64,000 bases of DNA from Sphingobium sp. TKS (GTDB lineage Bacteria; Pseudomonadota; Alphaproteobacteria; Sphingomonadales; Sphingomonadaceae): positions 124,001 to 188,000 of the forward strand of contig NZ_CP005085.1 in assembly GCF_001563265.1 (NCBI RefSeq), written 5' to 3'. The notes below the pieces were generated by a model. The model worked only from the letters and a program-made list of their open reading frames with translations, was not told the DNA's origin and ran no database searches. Both the position numbers and the translations under genes were made by a program. Below are positions 9,201 to 19,311 of the stretch, piece by piece (the first letter of the stretch is position 1; each line of letters opens with the position of its first letter).

Positions 9201-11975
9201 ATTCTCTGCCGTCAGGTCGACGGTTCCCAGGCCGCGCTTTACGAAGGTGCCCGTGCCCCGGATCTGATTGGCGAAAATTGTGTCAGAGCCCTCGTCAAGG
9301 ATGAGGCGGGTGTCATCTGCGGTGACAATGAATCCGTTCGCAAAGCTGTCGGCATCGCCGATCAGCGAACCCTCATTGAGCCACGTATTGCCAAGATAGC
9401 TGTTGGTCCCGCGAAGAGTGAGCGAACCTGCACCATTTTTCTGAAGGCTGACAGTGGCGCCGCTTGAAATGTCGCCCGAGAGGATGACGTCATGATCTCC
9501 CACGTCGAGCCGCGACGTGTTGGTGGCAAGATAAATGTCCCGGGTGAAGTCGGTGTCGGCCGCGAAGCGCAGCGTCGCGGTTGGCGTGGAACCACCTCCG
9601 ATCTCCACCGCTCCGGTGCCGAGGGCGCCTTCGGACGCGATCTCAAGGACGCCGCCGCGGATGAACGTACCGCCTGTATAGCTGTTGCTGCCCGTGAGGC
9701 TGCTCGTCCCGCCATAGACGTTGAGGGAGCCCGCTCCCGCGATCGTCGATGACAGCACATAGGCGTCATCGGTATGATTGAGAACGATCCGGTCGAAGCT
9801 GCTCCCAAGGACAATCGCGCTGGCCTTAACAAGGCCCGCCGCCTGGGCAGCCTCGTCGCTCATGGCTCCTATCGCCAGGGTGCCGACAGACCCTGGGCGA
9901 AGGCCAACCGACAAAATGCCTGCGCCGCTTATACCGGCCGCCTCGACATCCACGACGCCGCCGTCCGCCACGACCAGCGTGCCGACGCCGCCATGACCGA
10001 CGCTCGCTGCCGTGCGCGCCACCAGCGAGGAGTCTGCGCCGCTCACCTGCACAATGCCGCTGCCGTTGAAATTATCGTCGCCACCGATCAGGAGCTGGTC
10101 TGTTGCAAGGGCGGCCCCGTCCAGCACATTCACGAAATTGCCCGAGCCCTGGCCCGCGCCGACCTGGCCAACGACGAGCGAACCATTATTCTGCCAGGTG
10201 GAACCTGCCCCGCTCAGCGTGACGACGCCCTTGCCTGAGCCGAAAGTGGCGATATTGGCGCCCTGGGTATAAAGCGCGCCGCCATCCTCGATATCCACAT
10301 AGGCAGCGCCAAGCTGACCGATGGTGAGCGGGCCGCTACCGGGGACGGAGGACCATTGCGATCCGGCGCCTTCGATGGTGACATGGCCGACCGATCCACC
10401 GAGTCCGCCGATCACGCCCGCGCGGCTTGAAACCTGGCCGCCGCCGCTGATCTGCAAGGTTCCCTGCGCGGCGTCGCCCACGTTGAGGAGCCCGTTGCTT
10501 GCCCAGCTGGCCGCGCTCCCGCTGACTTTAACGATCGGATTGAGCTCGCCATCAATTTTTCCGCTGTTGCTGGAGAGATCTGCGCTCACCAGGAGGCTGC
10601 CCTCGGTGACTGACAAGGACCGCACGCTGTTGCCGCCCGCCAGCGTCAGCTGACCCGCACCGCTCTTGGTGACATCGCCAAATCCCGTAATCTGTCCGGC
10701 GAAGATCCCGTCACTGGCCTGATCGAACTCGAGATGACCAGGGTAATTCAATGAAATCGATCCTGTCAGACTGTCGCTGTCGCCGATCAGCCTGCCCCCG
10801 GTGATTGTAGTCCCTCCCGTATAACTATTGAGCCCGAGAAGCCTCGTCGTGCCAGCCAGCTGCTGGATGCTGCCGCTGCCGAGGATATTGGCGGCGAACT
10901 GATAATCTGCGTCGGTGTGATTGAAGAGGATTGCGCCCTCACCGGCGCCGAAGACGACGTTTTGCGCGTTGAGCGAGCCTGCGGCAGCCGCAGCGCCGTT
11001 TCCGCCGATGCGAAGTTCAGCTGCAGAACCGGATTGCGATGCAATTCTGAGCGTTCCAGAACCTCCCACGACATTGACAGTGCCGCCATCGGAGATGTTG
11101 AGCACGCCTGTGCCCCGGTCTCCCAGGATCATGGCTGCGCTTGTCGTCGACGCGGCATCAATCGAGCTGCCGGCGCCACTGACGACAACCTCACCATGGG
11201 AGCCGGCGTAAGTGCCGATATTGAGGGTGCCGCTCGAGAGCACCGAAGCCCCGTTCCACACATTGACATAGCCCGAGCCCGATCCGCCCACCACCATGGT
11301 GGCCGAGGATGACGTCAGGGATGAGCCCGGCCCGACGAGGATCACATTCCCTGTCGCCCCGGCATAATTGCCCACCGACAGTGCCGCCGCCGTAAGAGCG
11401 CCGCCATTGACGATCACGTTGCCAATGCCCTGATCCCCGATGACCGCGGAGTTCGTCGCGACGGAGCCGCCGCCGCTTATCGTCAGAAATCCGCTCCCGG
11501 TGGGATTGGCTCCAAGAGCCAGGATCGCGCTCTCAGCGTGCGCGCCATCCGAGACGTCAAGCGTGCCTGCCCCCTGGAGACCGAGAAACAGCCACTCACT
11601 CGTCCAGTTCGTTCCGGCGCCGGTGATGGACGCGACACCCGAGCTTCCGGCGTTGCTCCCCATCATGCCGGTGTTTGTTTCAAGGCTCGCGCCATTACTG
11701 ATCTGAAGGAGGCCGTTGGCCCCGGTTCCGATCCTCAGAATATTTGCTTGTCCCGCTCCAGCGCTCAGGCTGACGCTCGGCGACGCTGCGCCATCGATCC
11801 GGGCGTCGCTGCCACTGGCCGGAACGCCGCCGGACCAATTTGTCCCTGTCGACCAATCCTGTTCGGCGCCCACCGTTCCGCCGAGCCATGTCGTGACCTG
11901 CGCCTGGGCAGGGGATACTGCCAATGCGATGGCCAATGCCGCAGAACTGACCGTTTGAAGCGCACCGATTTTCAT
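3276..11975 (-). CDS. Giant autotransporter with PATR beta-strand repeats
   Basis: A 2899-residue type Va secreted protein. Starting at the ATG at 11975 (AGGGGAA ribosome site; the frame stays open 26 codons upstream but without a site) it begins with signal peptide MKIGALQTVSSAALAIALA ending AQA. The passenger is a long parallel beta-helix made of passenger-associated transport repeats, repeatedly reading as LVKTGxGxLTLxGxNxYxGGT. A module beginning LNFWDGSA and followed by DGGDGxWS and SWTD occurs twice, about 590 residues apart. The last 280 or so residues form an outer-membrane beta-barrel that ends RISFRF with a terminal Phe. Expected role: surface adhesin or biofilm factor. It probably stands alone; neighbours are the EPS operon and a phosphoesterase. 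The substrate or ligand is unknown. Confidence 0.93.
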   Translation of the reverse strand: MKIGALQTVSSAALAIALAVSPAQAQVTTWLGGTVGAEQDWSTGTNWSGGVPASGSDARIDGAASPSVSLSAGAGQANILRIGTGANGLLQISNGASLETNTGMMGSNAGSSGVASITGAGTNWTSEWLFLGLQGAGTLDVSDGAHAESAILALGANPTGSGFLTISGGGSVATNSAVIGDQGIGNVIVNGGALTAAALSVGNYAGATGNVILVGPGSSLTSSSATMVVGGSGSGYVNVWNGASVLSSGTLNIGTYAGSHGEVVVSGAGSSIDAASTTSAAMILGDRGTGVLNISDGGTVNVVGGSGTLRIASQSGSAAELRIGGNGAAAAAGSLNAQNVVFGAGEGAILFNHTDADYQFAANILGSGSIQQLAGTTRLLGLNSYTGGTTITGGRLIGDSDSLTGSISLNYPGHLEFDQASDGIFAGQITGFGDVTKSGAGQLTLAGGNSVRSLSVTEGSLLVSADLSSNSGKIDGELNPIVKVSGSAASWASNGLLNVGDAAQGTLQISGGGQVSSRAGVIGGLGGSVGHVTIEGAGSQWSSVPGSGPLTIGQLGAAYVDIEDGGALYTQGANIATFGSGKGVVTLSGAGSTWQNNGSLVVGQVGAGQGSGNFVNVLDGAALATDQLLIGGDDNFNGSGIVQVSGADSSLVARTAASVGHGGVGTLVVADGGVVDVEAAGISGAGILSVGLRPGSVGTLAIGAMSDEAAQAAGLVKASAIVLGSSFDRIVLNHTDDAYVLSSTIAGAGSLNVYGGTSSLTGSNSYTGGTFIRGGVLEIASEGALGTGAVEIGGGSTPTATLRFAADTDFTRDIYLATNTSRLDVGDHDVILSGDISSGATVSLQKNGAGSLTLRGTNSYLGNTWLNEGSLIGDADSFANGFIVTADDTRLILDEGSDTIFANQIRGTGTFVKRGLGTVDLTAENGFSGGMVVEAGILTTSVTGAFGAGTVDVHAGAGARVGGVAEAGHIRVSNDGDFSFEGEATGAQARIVNAATGQLFIDDLASAGTSIGSVSGEGSVVLGSKSLTLGGLNQDDVISGVISGSGGSLVKTGSGALTLSGANTYSGGTTLLSGTLGLGHSGALGSGGLVMAGGTTLDYLVSGDFGDEVRLVLDGNAKLNVGSGLTVNQNGALLGTGGFEKTGAGTLHLWSPVAYGFAPSEPGNSYEGDTTVSAGQMVLHGPNAISDLSGVTVASGAGMLLSSDYYGNGETIGSLAGAGLVDLGTRELITGGNGRSTIFSGNIQGTGTLVKTGAGAMTLASDQSYTGPTFVEGGRLTVNGALASGYVGVDDGASLGGAGTIAGDVFVNSGGGILGTSGQTLTMNDLTLGAGSMIDANLASPSETGLLRVNGDLRLNGATLNVISAGGTALDAGVYRVIEYGGALYNNTPLGISSYPSSMALGDLGIQTAVAGQVNLVSAQGLTLNFWDGSAAANLNNGIVDGGDGLWSASAHSWTDMDGAVTLTRATNAMAVFQGAAGHVTVDGTIATNGIQFAVDGYDLAGGILDIGAGNTIRVGDGTAEGAAYGAVIGSTIQGNGTLAKTDLGTLTLTGDNSYEGGTVIYAGTLVGSSGSLGSGDILTAGALVIDQDDNGTLAQDISGLGTLTKTGSGTLALTGANSYHGGTTLNGGGIVTRTTGALGTGNVNVLSGLLSFEVGATAGSLGIANDGTVEFADTASAANAQIANRGQTSFWNDASGGDALIVNSNGGDTNFFDTSSAGTANISNSGAGSEVWFFDAATAGSASLTNDGGRLIFRNTSSAGQASINNVAGTIIFADASSADEATITHGGGTLSLANLTTGGLAIGSLDGAGAVNLADKTLTLGGLNADNLLSGAISGEGGSLVKIGTGTLTLEGVNDYSGTTLVSSGSLKVDGSIATGATVADGATLSGTGTLAGTVTIADGGHLAGRAGQTLNLGALALSAGSIVDLEIGAPTQVAAFDVAGDLTLDGTLNMTRALDFMPGVTRLFDYGGALVDNGLEIGSVPEGLSSHYQLQTAVLGQVNLVNAAGLTLNFWDGSAVDHLSNGQIDGGDGIWSLEHASWTDADGLVSKSMQPQPGFAIFGGAAGTVTVDNIQGAVVTAGMQFASDGYLLQGDALTLGEAATVVRVGAGTATDETMVARIDAQLTGSGGLTKTGAGTLLLASSNDFTGGTTIGEGTVVGTGGSFGSGAIVNEARLVLAQESDGTLANDLSGSGSFVKAGAGTLTYSGDGHAYDGTTSIEEGTLLLTGSLGGSSQILAGATLQVGDGAAAGDLLGATRNDGRLIFARSDDYDYEGALSGAGSLIKRGDGLLTLSGEYSYTGSTVVEAGRIALNSVLDPATNLVMTGGSFELGDQHQEVSSLSGTGGTIAIGSSGQLTVNQSVNSEFAGGFTGSGTFVKTGDGRLNLTGNSQTFTGSTLVQGGRLAVNGALGGLVGVSGTGSIGGNGTIGGLVVQNGGTAAPGNSIGLLHVAGNVTFEAGSIFEVEASPDLGTDGFGIADRIEVAGTAAIEGGTVQVVAEGSNYAPETTYKILSANGGVTGTFEGSADNYAYLDSWLSYDQNNVFLSLMRNDIDFAAAVSTPNQKSTASAVEALGFTNEIYRAAIRLSETEAGNAFDQLSGEIHMSATTALYEDSRQSRSAVLARMSNAHQSGVGFWMQNISNWGKSDGNRNSASVDRDTTGALLGVDIAAGDHWTLGVAGGWTQTDLRSSAGSGKIESANFLGYAGAQYGRARIKMGLGYSTADLDLRRQISFTGFQDSASARHDGDVYQAFGEIGYALPLSRGEFEPFANLTTVKVKTDAFSESGGPASLAVDKRSDTFTSSTIGARLATPATGLVAAKAMLGWRHVYGDTVAVGRNQFAGGLPFAVSGAPISRDAGLFDAEAMLRLTPAITLSATYNGMIGTTSVDHSVAGRISFRF

Positions 11976-12359
11976 GTCGTTTCCCCTGTTCGTACAGACC
12001 GCATGCGCCCGCGTCAGCCACAGGCCGCGAAATGCCCTGACCCCAGACAGCATCGACCCGCGACTAACCTGTGACAGGCAAGCCTTAGAATCGGCAAATC
12101 GATAGCTTTCTTGAATGCTTGTGTATAGTCCGGTATGGAAGGAATCACGAATAAAAGACTCATGGAACCAAATGGATGCTTATGTATTGGCGTAACCCGA
12201 TCCGGCTTATGCTGACAGGATTCCTTTGGGATAATGGTATTAGGCCGTCCTTCAATGAAGGAATCGGATCCGCAATGCTGCATTGACATCTGGCGAGGCA
12301 CGGCAGGCGGACTGCACTGGCAAGCCGCCTTGCCCTGGATGCCTGTATGCAGCCTGCCG
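11976..12359. promoter_or_regulatory. Leader and promoter region of the autotransporter
   Basis: 384 bp with no supported gene. The part at 12100-12260 is AT-rich and holds the 13-bp palindrome CCTTCAATGAAGG near 12249, which could be an operator. No -35/-10 pair is clear enough to call. The adjacent phosphoesterase ends at 12360 on the same strand, so this gap must carry the autotransporter promoter unless both are co-transcribed. Confidence 0.4.
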
Positions 12360-13124
12360 CTATGCCCGGGCTTCGAGGAACCAGCGTCGATTGCCCTCCA
12401 GGGCCACCGCGCTAAGCCGCCCGGTCTGGAAGGCTCCTGTGTCGATGCCGATCCTGTGGCGCAGGTTCACAGGATTGGGGGAGATCGTATGGCCGTGGAC
12501 GATAGTGAGACCCTCAAAATGCCCCGCGCTCAGGAAGTCGTTCCTGATCCATCGCAAATCTTGTTGCCGTTGCCGCTGAATCGGCAATCCCGGCCGGATG
12601 CCGGCATGCGCGAAGACATAATCGCCGCGGATGATGAGGTCTTCCCCGCGCCTCAGAAATTGCTGATGGGCAGGCGGGATGAGGTCTGGGAGCGCAAGGC
12701 TCAGCTGCTCGAGCGAGGCGCGCTGATATTCGACCGGGTCAAGCCCATAACTGATCAGGCAGGCTTGGCCTCCAGCACGAATGAACTGACGCAGGGCCGG
12801 GATATTGCCGTCAAGGGCGGCGAGAAGCATCTCTTCATGATTGCCCGTCAGCCAATGAAACGGGCGAAATTGACCGCTTGCCTGCATGGCCCTTTCGACA
12901 ACGGCCTGTGAAGCGGGACCCCGATCGATAAGATCCCCCAGCAAAATGAGGCGTATGACGTCGGCATCCGCGTCCCGACAGTCTTTTTCGAGTTGGCCGA
13001 GCATGTCTTCGAGCAGGTCGAACCGGCCGTGGACATCGCCGATGGCATAGATGCGCTCGCCCTGTGGAGCGAGGCTGTCCCATTGCTCCACCTTTCCTCG
13101 CCAGAACCATCGCCGAAATATCAC
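12360..13124 (-). CDS. Metallophosphoesterase (PP1/ApaH-like protein phosphatase)
   Basis: 254 residues with the three metal-binding motifs of the calcineurin-like fold in order: GDVHG at 29-33, GDLIDRG at 63-69 and GNHE at 94-97. Later His motifs follow (FAHAGIRPG and IVHGHT). These belong to bacterial PPP-family phosphatases and diadenosine tetraphosphatases; the substrate cannot be told apart here. The GTG at 13124 is preferred because GGGAGG lies 7 nt upstream; the upstream ATG at 13166 lacks a site. It is cytoplasmic and lies upstream of the autotransporter on the same strand, with 384 bp between them. Confidence 0.85.
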   Translation of the reverse strand: MIFRRWFWRGKVEQWDSLAPQGERIYAIGDVHGRFDLLEDMLGQLEKDCRDADADVIRLILLGDLIDRGPASQAVVERAMQASGQFRPFHWLTGNHEEMLLAALDGNIPALRQFIRAGGQACLISYGLDPVEYQRASLEQLSLALPDLIPPAHQQFLRRGEDLIIRGDYVFAHAGIRPGLPIQRQRQQDLRWIRNDFLSAGHFEGLTIVHGHTISPNPVNLRHRIGIDTGAFQTGRLSAVALEGNRRWFLEARA

Positions 13125-13676
13125 GCCTTTCCTCCCGACCCGTCGGGCCGGCTGCATCCGGCGCATAGCGACTTTGCATGCCGGAGCAGTCGCGCTTGCA
13201 AGAGGCCATGCCCAGCTCGGGTGAACCGAAAGATGACGGCATGGTGAATGGGAAAGGGGGTGGGGAAGGGGTCCATCGGATTATGGCTGTTTAATTTGAC
13301 CAGGTGAAAGCGACGGCATTTGTGATGATCGGGATAATGGGCCTGTGGACATGCAGGCACGCGCAGAAGGCCGCAGGCACATTTGTTGCCAGAAATCCGA
13401 GGAGGCATGGTCAGGGTCAACGATCCACCATGCCGCGCCAGATTCCAAGGATTTCGAGCCCCTCTTAGATTTGGATAGAGTACCAATGGGGTGACGCCAG
13501 TTCATGCTGGCCCTCCAATCATCCCGATGAGCTTCAATGATCCCGTGCCAATGCCCTGCGCGCCGCCATCCTTTGGCCAGAGACATGATGGGGCTCCTGT
13601 GAATTTATCGCGCCGCGGTACAACATCGGATGCCTGAGGCGCAACTCCCGCTTTTCGATGAAAGCAAGCTTTTACA
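13125..13676. other. Intergenic region between divergent genes
   Basis: About 550 bp between the minus-strand phosphoesterase and the plus-strand protease. A minus-strand frame of 101 codons (13281-13586) is open but has no recognisable domain and a composition rich in W, R and S, so it is not called as a gene. The phosphoesterase promoter must lie here, but no confident promoter motif for the minus strand was found. Confidence 0.4.
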
Positions 13677-13703
13677 GGAACGGGACGGTAATCAGCATCG
13701 TTT
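13677..13703 (+). promoter_or_regulatory. Candidate EcfG-type general stress promoter
   Basis: GGAAC (13677-13681), a 17-bp spacer, then CGTTT (13699-13703). This matches the -35/-10 pattern known for the alphaproteobacterial general stress sigma factor EcfG (GGAAC, N16-17, CGTT). It lies 78 bp upstream of the start codon of the PDZ metalloprotease. The match is by eye; no expression evidence. Confidence 0.55.
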
Positions 13704-13781
13704 CGAGCGATCCCGGTTCATCCATTCCTTTTGAATGAAGCAGGAAAGATATAGCTATCCTTCATCCTGGAGGTTTTGAAC

Positions 13782-14708
13782 ATGCTGCCTGCAATCCGTG
13801 CGTTCATTCTTGGACTGGCCGTCACGCTGTCATGGCCAGCGCAGGCAGGTCTTCTCGAGACAATGCGCGACATGGATATGCGTCTTGCGTCCATCATGTT
13901 CCGTCTGACGACGGGGAATGTCTCGTCATGCCCTCACAGGATGCCTGCCACCGGCATGGTGGTTCACGCGCTCGAACAATATGCGCCTGACCTGCGCGAA
14001 GAAGCCCGCGCGACCTTTGGCTTCCCGGCAACCTTGTCGATCATGGCAGTCGTGCCTGGAAGTCCTGCCAGCAACGCTGGCCTTGCGCCGGGCGACGGCA
14101 TAACAAGCATCAACGGTATCACGGTTCGGGAAGCAGGCGGCAAGGATTCAGGCTCGAGCAGGCGCAGGGACGAAATCGAACGCTATATCGCCGCGCAGCC
14201 GCCTGCAGAAGCGATCCGCCTCTCTATCCGGCGAGGCGGCCAGGAATTTCCTGTTCAAGTCCGGCCTGTGCCAGCCTGCCGTACCCGCTTCGAGGTAAGT
14301 TCCGGTCTTGGCGAGTGGGCGATCTCCAACGGGGAAACGATCCAGCTCTCCGCGCGCTTTCTCGCCAGGTTCGGCGACACCGCTCTTGCCGTCGTAGCCG
14401 CCCATGAACTTGCCCATAATATCCTTGGCCATCGCGCAAGGCTTGAGGGCCAAAAGGTGAAGCGGGGCCTTGCCGGAGCGTTTGGCAGAAGCGCCCGTCT
14501 CGTGCGGGAGGCCGAAGACGAGGCGGACCGGCTCAGCGTTCATCTTCTCTCGGCCGCCGGCATCAATCCCATGACGGCAGTCGACTTCTGGCGTGGCGAA
14601 GGACGCGCGATCGGCGGCGGGCTGTTTCACGCCTCCACACACAGGGGAGCAAAAGCGCGGGCGGCGCTCATGGCCCTGGAACTCAAAAGGCGTGGTTCCG
14701 CTCCCTGA
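13782..14708 (+). CDS. Secreted M48-like metalloprotease with PDZ domain
   Basis: 308 residues. A signal peptide (residues 1-22, cleaved after SWPAQA) is followed by a PDZ domain at about 86-155 (GSPASNAGLAPGDGITSING) and a zinc-protease segment with HELAH at 208-212 and a downstream EDEADRL that supplies the third ligand. The protein should act in the periplasm, trimming or degrading damaged envelope proteins. The ATG at 13782 is chosen over a TTG at 13776 because TGGAGG sits 8 nt upstream of the ATG. The order PDZ then protease is unlike classic HtpX or BepA. An EcfG-like promoter 78 bp upstream suggests general stress control. Confidence 0.85.
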   Translation: MLPAIRAFILGLAVTLSWPAQAGLLETMRDMDMRLASIMFRLTTGNVSSCPHRMPATGMVVHALEQYAPDLREEARATFGFPATLSIMAVVPGSPASNAGLAPGDGITSINGITVREAGGKDSGSSRRRDEIERYIAAQPPAEAIRLSIRRGGQEFPVQVRPVPACRTRFEVSSGLGEWAISNGETIQLSARFLARFGDTALAVVAAHELAHNILGHRARLEGQKVKRGLAGAFGRSARLVREAEDEADRLSVHLLSAAGINPMTAVDFWRGEGRAIGGGLFHASTHRGAKARAALMALELKRRGSAP

Positions 14709-15696
14709 TGACCTCAATCGGCAGGCCATATTGTGAGGGAGCGGCGCCGGCCGGCAATTGCAGGCTTTGCGGCTGCGCATCTGGCGCGCGCATGCGGCAA
14801 GGCGCGCTCTGAGGGATCGCGGCGACGCCCAAGATCAGGGATCGGTCATGGACGGCATGGAGAAGAGTCTGGCGGCATCACGGCCCTATGCTTTTGGGGC
14901 GCGTCCCTGGGGAAAGCGGATTCAGGGCGCCAGCGAGCGATACCTTCCGCGATAGAAGCGCCGCTTGATCAGGGTCAGGCGGGCGCACGATGTGTCCAGG
15001 GCCAGTGGCGAAGAACCGGCACCATCCAGAATGAACTGGCAGGCTCTGTTTATGGCTTTGGGCATGCAAAAAAGGCAGAAGCGTTGCTGCGGATCGCAAT
15101 GCACTGAGCCCACCGCCCTTCGGACGCCAGACCCCCGCGCGATGGTCGGCTCGCTCCGGAGTGGCTTCGTTTGCAGCCAGGGCAGCCAGGAGAGGGGGGA
15201 AGCCGTCATTCCTTGGCGATTGCCTTATGACAGATAAAGAAGAAGGAATGGATTATAATAGACATGCATTTATGTCTTTCCGAATCATGCGGATATTTGC
15301 TATACGACTCGAAAGCAGTAGTTCAGAAAAGATTTTAATCCGTTCAACGCATTCAGTCCTTCACGAACAGGGTCAGCATTTGCAGATCAGCGCAGGCTCC
15401 CCGAATGGAGTTTGGCTTTCCGCGCATGCGCAGGTCGCCCTCGGGTCGCACTAAGGGAGGAGCACGGTGTCTGCCAAAACGGGAGACACCGTGCTTCCTA
15501 TTGGCTTTTTGGGGCAGCAGCGCCTGAGGGCGTTTTTGGGGCGGGCTGCATTGTCAGCCATCGTCTGCTTTGCGAAATTCTACAGGAGATCTGCAGTTCC
15601 AGGACGCCCCTCGCCCGGGGTGACCTGTCTATTTCCGAAGGTGGGAGGCGGCGGTGAAGGTCTGCCAGGTGCAGTCAAACAGGGAAGACGCGAACA
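14709..15696. other. Long gene-poor region with one strong hairpin
   Basis: Nearly 1 kb without a supported gene. Short open frames exist on both strands, but none has a domain, a ribosome site and a credible composition together. A segment at 15235-15320 is AT-rich and holds TATAAT at 15252-15257 without a matching -35. A strong hairpin is listed separately at 15461-15495. Confidence 0.5.
15461..15495. terminator. Perfect 12-bp hairpin
   Basis: AGCACGGTGTCT (15461-15472) and its exact complement AGACACCGTGCT (15484-15495) enclose an 11-nt loop. The sequence after it on the plus strand is moderately T-rich (TTGGCTTTTTGG), as in an intrinsic terminator. The gene it would terminate is not apparent. 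Confidence 0.5.
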
Positions 15697-15957
15697 ATGA
15701 TGAAGGCTGACTCCCAGGGGGAGAATTGGCAGGGTGAGGGGCCTCTCCACGCGGCACGGCCACGCCCGCAGGAAACGGACAATGTCGTTTTCCTGCAAGA
15801 TCCGGACTGGCCTCCCTTGACCTATGCCGATCTCCCGCGAATGAAGTACAGGTTCGACACGCTGGAACATATCATCCAGTCGGTTTCCAGCCTCGCCGGG
15901 CCCGTCCTTCTGGTTCTGACTTGCGCTGCGATTGGCTGGGCCCTGACGCGAAGCTGA
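15697..15957 (+). CDS. Small hypothetical protein with C-terminal membrane anchor
   Basis: About 86 residues (ATG at 15697 or 15700). The N-terminal 60 residues are polar and Pro-rich. The C-terminus is a single hydrophobic helix (LAGPVLLVLTCAAIGWAL) ending TRS, consistent with a tail-anchored inner-membrane protein. It ends 143 bp before the MreB-like gene on the same strand. No family is recognised. Confidence 0.5.
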   Translation: MMKADSQGENWQGEGPLHAARPRPQETDNVVFLQDPDWPPLTYADLPRMKYRFDTLEHIIQSVSSLAGPVLLVLTCAAIGWALTRS

Positions 15958-16100
15958 ACTTCGCCGAGGCAGCGCCAACCAAGATGGCGTGATACAAGTC
16001 TGGAGCGCGTGCAGTCGGCCGCGCCAGACGCAGTTGACAGCACGGCGCCAGGACACGCAAGCGGCAAGACAAGGTCGTCGCGGCTTGCTATGGCATCGGC

Positions 16101-17090
16101 ATGCTTTCAATTGCATCATGGAAGCGGCCGGAAATCGCGATAGATTTCGGGTCCGCCAATCTGCGCATCGTCCGCCGCGACGCCGGCCTTATATTCAATG
16201 AACCGTCCTTGTGCTGCTTTGCGGATTTCAAAACGATGCCGCGCCTGGTCGCCGCAGGTACCGCGGCGCAAGCAATGGTTGATCGGACGCCTGGCAAGAT
16301 GACGGTCAGGCGCCCTTTGCGGCGGGGCGTGCTCCAGGATATTCACACCGCCAGCGAGCTTTTGCGCTATGCCGTCGGCGCTGCTCTTGGACGCAGGCTT
16401 TCGCGCAAGTCGCGTGCGCTTATCGGCGTGCCCGCCGACGCAACCCAGGCTGAATGCCGCGCGCTGCTGACCGCGGCGGACGATGCGGGGCTCCGCGCTG
16501 CCCAATTGGTGCCCGAACCCTTTGCCGCTGCCGTAGGCGCCGGGGTTCGTGTTCATGAACCTCGCGGTGCGTTGATCGTCGAATGTGGTGCGGGCATTAC
16601 CGAGGTGGCGGTGCTTTCGCTTGGGGGTATGTGCGTCACGCGCTCTGTGCGCGTCGGTGGCGCGGCGCTGGACCAGGCGATAACCGACTATCTGCATTTC
16701 GAGCACAAAATGCTGATCGGCCGCCAGACGGCCGAGCGGATAAAGAAGGGCTATACTGAACGGCGCTGCCGCCAAGAGGCGCTGGAAGTGAAGGGCCGAA
16801 GCCTCGTCTCGATGGGCCCCCACTCGCTGCGTATCGATGCTGCAGAACTGGATCATGTGATAGGGAAGCATGCGGCCAGGATCACCGAAACCATAGGAGA
16901 GGTGCTTAACGGCACGCCGCCCGAGCTCAGCCGCGACCTCCATATGGATGGCATTCTTTTGACCGGCGGCAGTGCCGCCACACCCCGTTTGCGCGAAATG
17001 ATCGAGCAGGACACCGGATTGCCGGTAAAGATAGCAGACGATCCATCGCTTTGCGTCGCCCAGGGCTTGCATCGGCTTCTGCAAGACTGA
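16101..17090 (+). CDS. Divergent MreB-like actin homologue
   Basis: 329 residues with the actin-fold ATP-binding motifs: phosphate-1 IAIDFGSANLRI (about 12-23), phosphate-2 GALIVECGAGITEVAVLS (about 155) and adenosine motif ILLTGGSAATPRL (about 300). The length is close to MreB (about 345), but phosphate-2 reads ECGAG instead of DIGGG and phosphate-1 lacks the usual GTANT. It is not followed by mreC or mreD, so it is a stand-alone paralogue, not the housekeeping rod-shape gene. It could form filaments for cell shape or plasmid segregation; this is inference. The ribosome site is weak. Confidence 0.8.
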   Translation: MLSIASWKRPEIAIDFGSANLRIVRRDAGLIFNEPSLCCFADFKTMPRLVAAGTAAQAMVDRTPGKMTVRRPLRRGVLQDIHTASELLRYAVGAALGRRLSRKSRALIGVPADATQAECRALLTAADDAGLRAAQLVPEPFAAAVGAGVRVHEPRGALIVECGAGITEVAVLSLGGMCVTRSVRVGGAALDQAITDYLHFEHKMLIGRQTAERIKKGYTERRCRQEALEVKGRSLVSMGPHSLRIDAAELDHVIGKHAARITETIGEVLNGTPPELSRDLHMDGILLTGGSAATPRLREMIEQDTGLPVKIADDPSLCVAQGLHRLLQD

Positions 17091-17471
17091 CGTCACAAAG
17101 GTCCAGACGACCGGGCGATGCTCACCTCCCTGGAGTAAGAGAGTATCCGGGCGCGATTGCCGCAAGCGTTCTGCGGGATGAAGTCTGGCAAGTGACGAAC
17201 AGGGTCGGTCACGATAACTGCACTCGACGCATATCGGCGGAGCGTACCGTTTGAGAGCGCTGAGGGCAGTTATCGCAGAAGCTTCGCCTATTTTCGGCGC
17301 CTCACGCGATTTGCAGCAAGCGCACTCCCGTGGCCGCTCCACGGGATATTCCAGGAGCGTTTTTAAGCAGATGGAAACGCAAGTTCGGCGAAGCCAATCA
17401 TTGGCTGACTCAGAAAAACACGACAAACCAAATATCTAGGGCGGTCGAGCCGATGCAATTGGATCGCAACT
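17091..17471. other. Intergenic region between convergent genes
   Basis: 381 bp between convergent MreB-like and gdhA genes, with no supported gene. It holds a perfect 8-bp hairpin, TCCCGTGG/CCACGGGA at 17326-17346 with a 5-nt loop, which could terminate either gene, although no T-run follows on the gdhA strand. Confidence 0.45.

Positions 17472-19311
<1,840 letters not shown>

Noticed and set aside
3270..10653. Many long plus-strand open frames opposite the autotransporter (for example 4086-4922, 8019-9467)
   Set aside because: They are antisense shadows produced by the repetitive GC-rich coding strand; no domains, ribosome sites or sensible composition.
16116..17426. 436-codon minus-strand frame
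   Set aside because: Antisense to the MreB-like gene; no recognisable domain.
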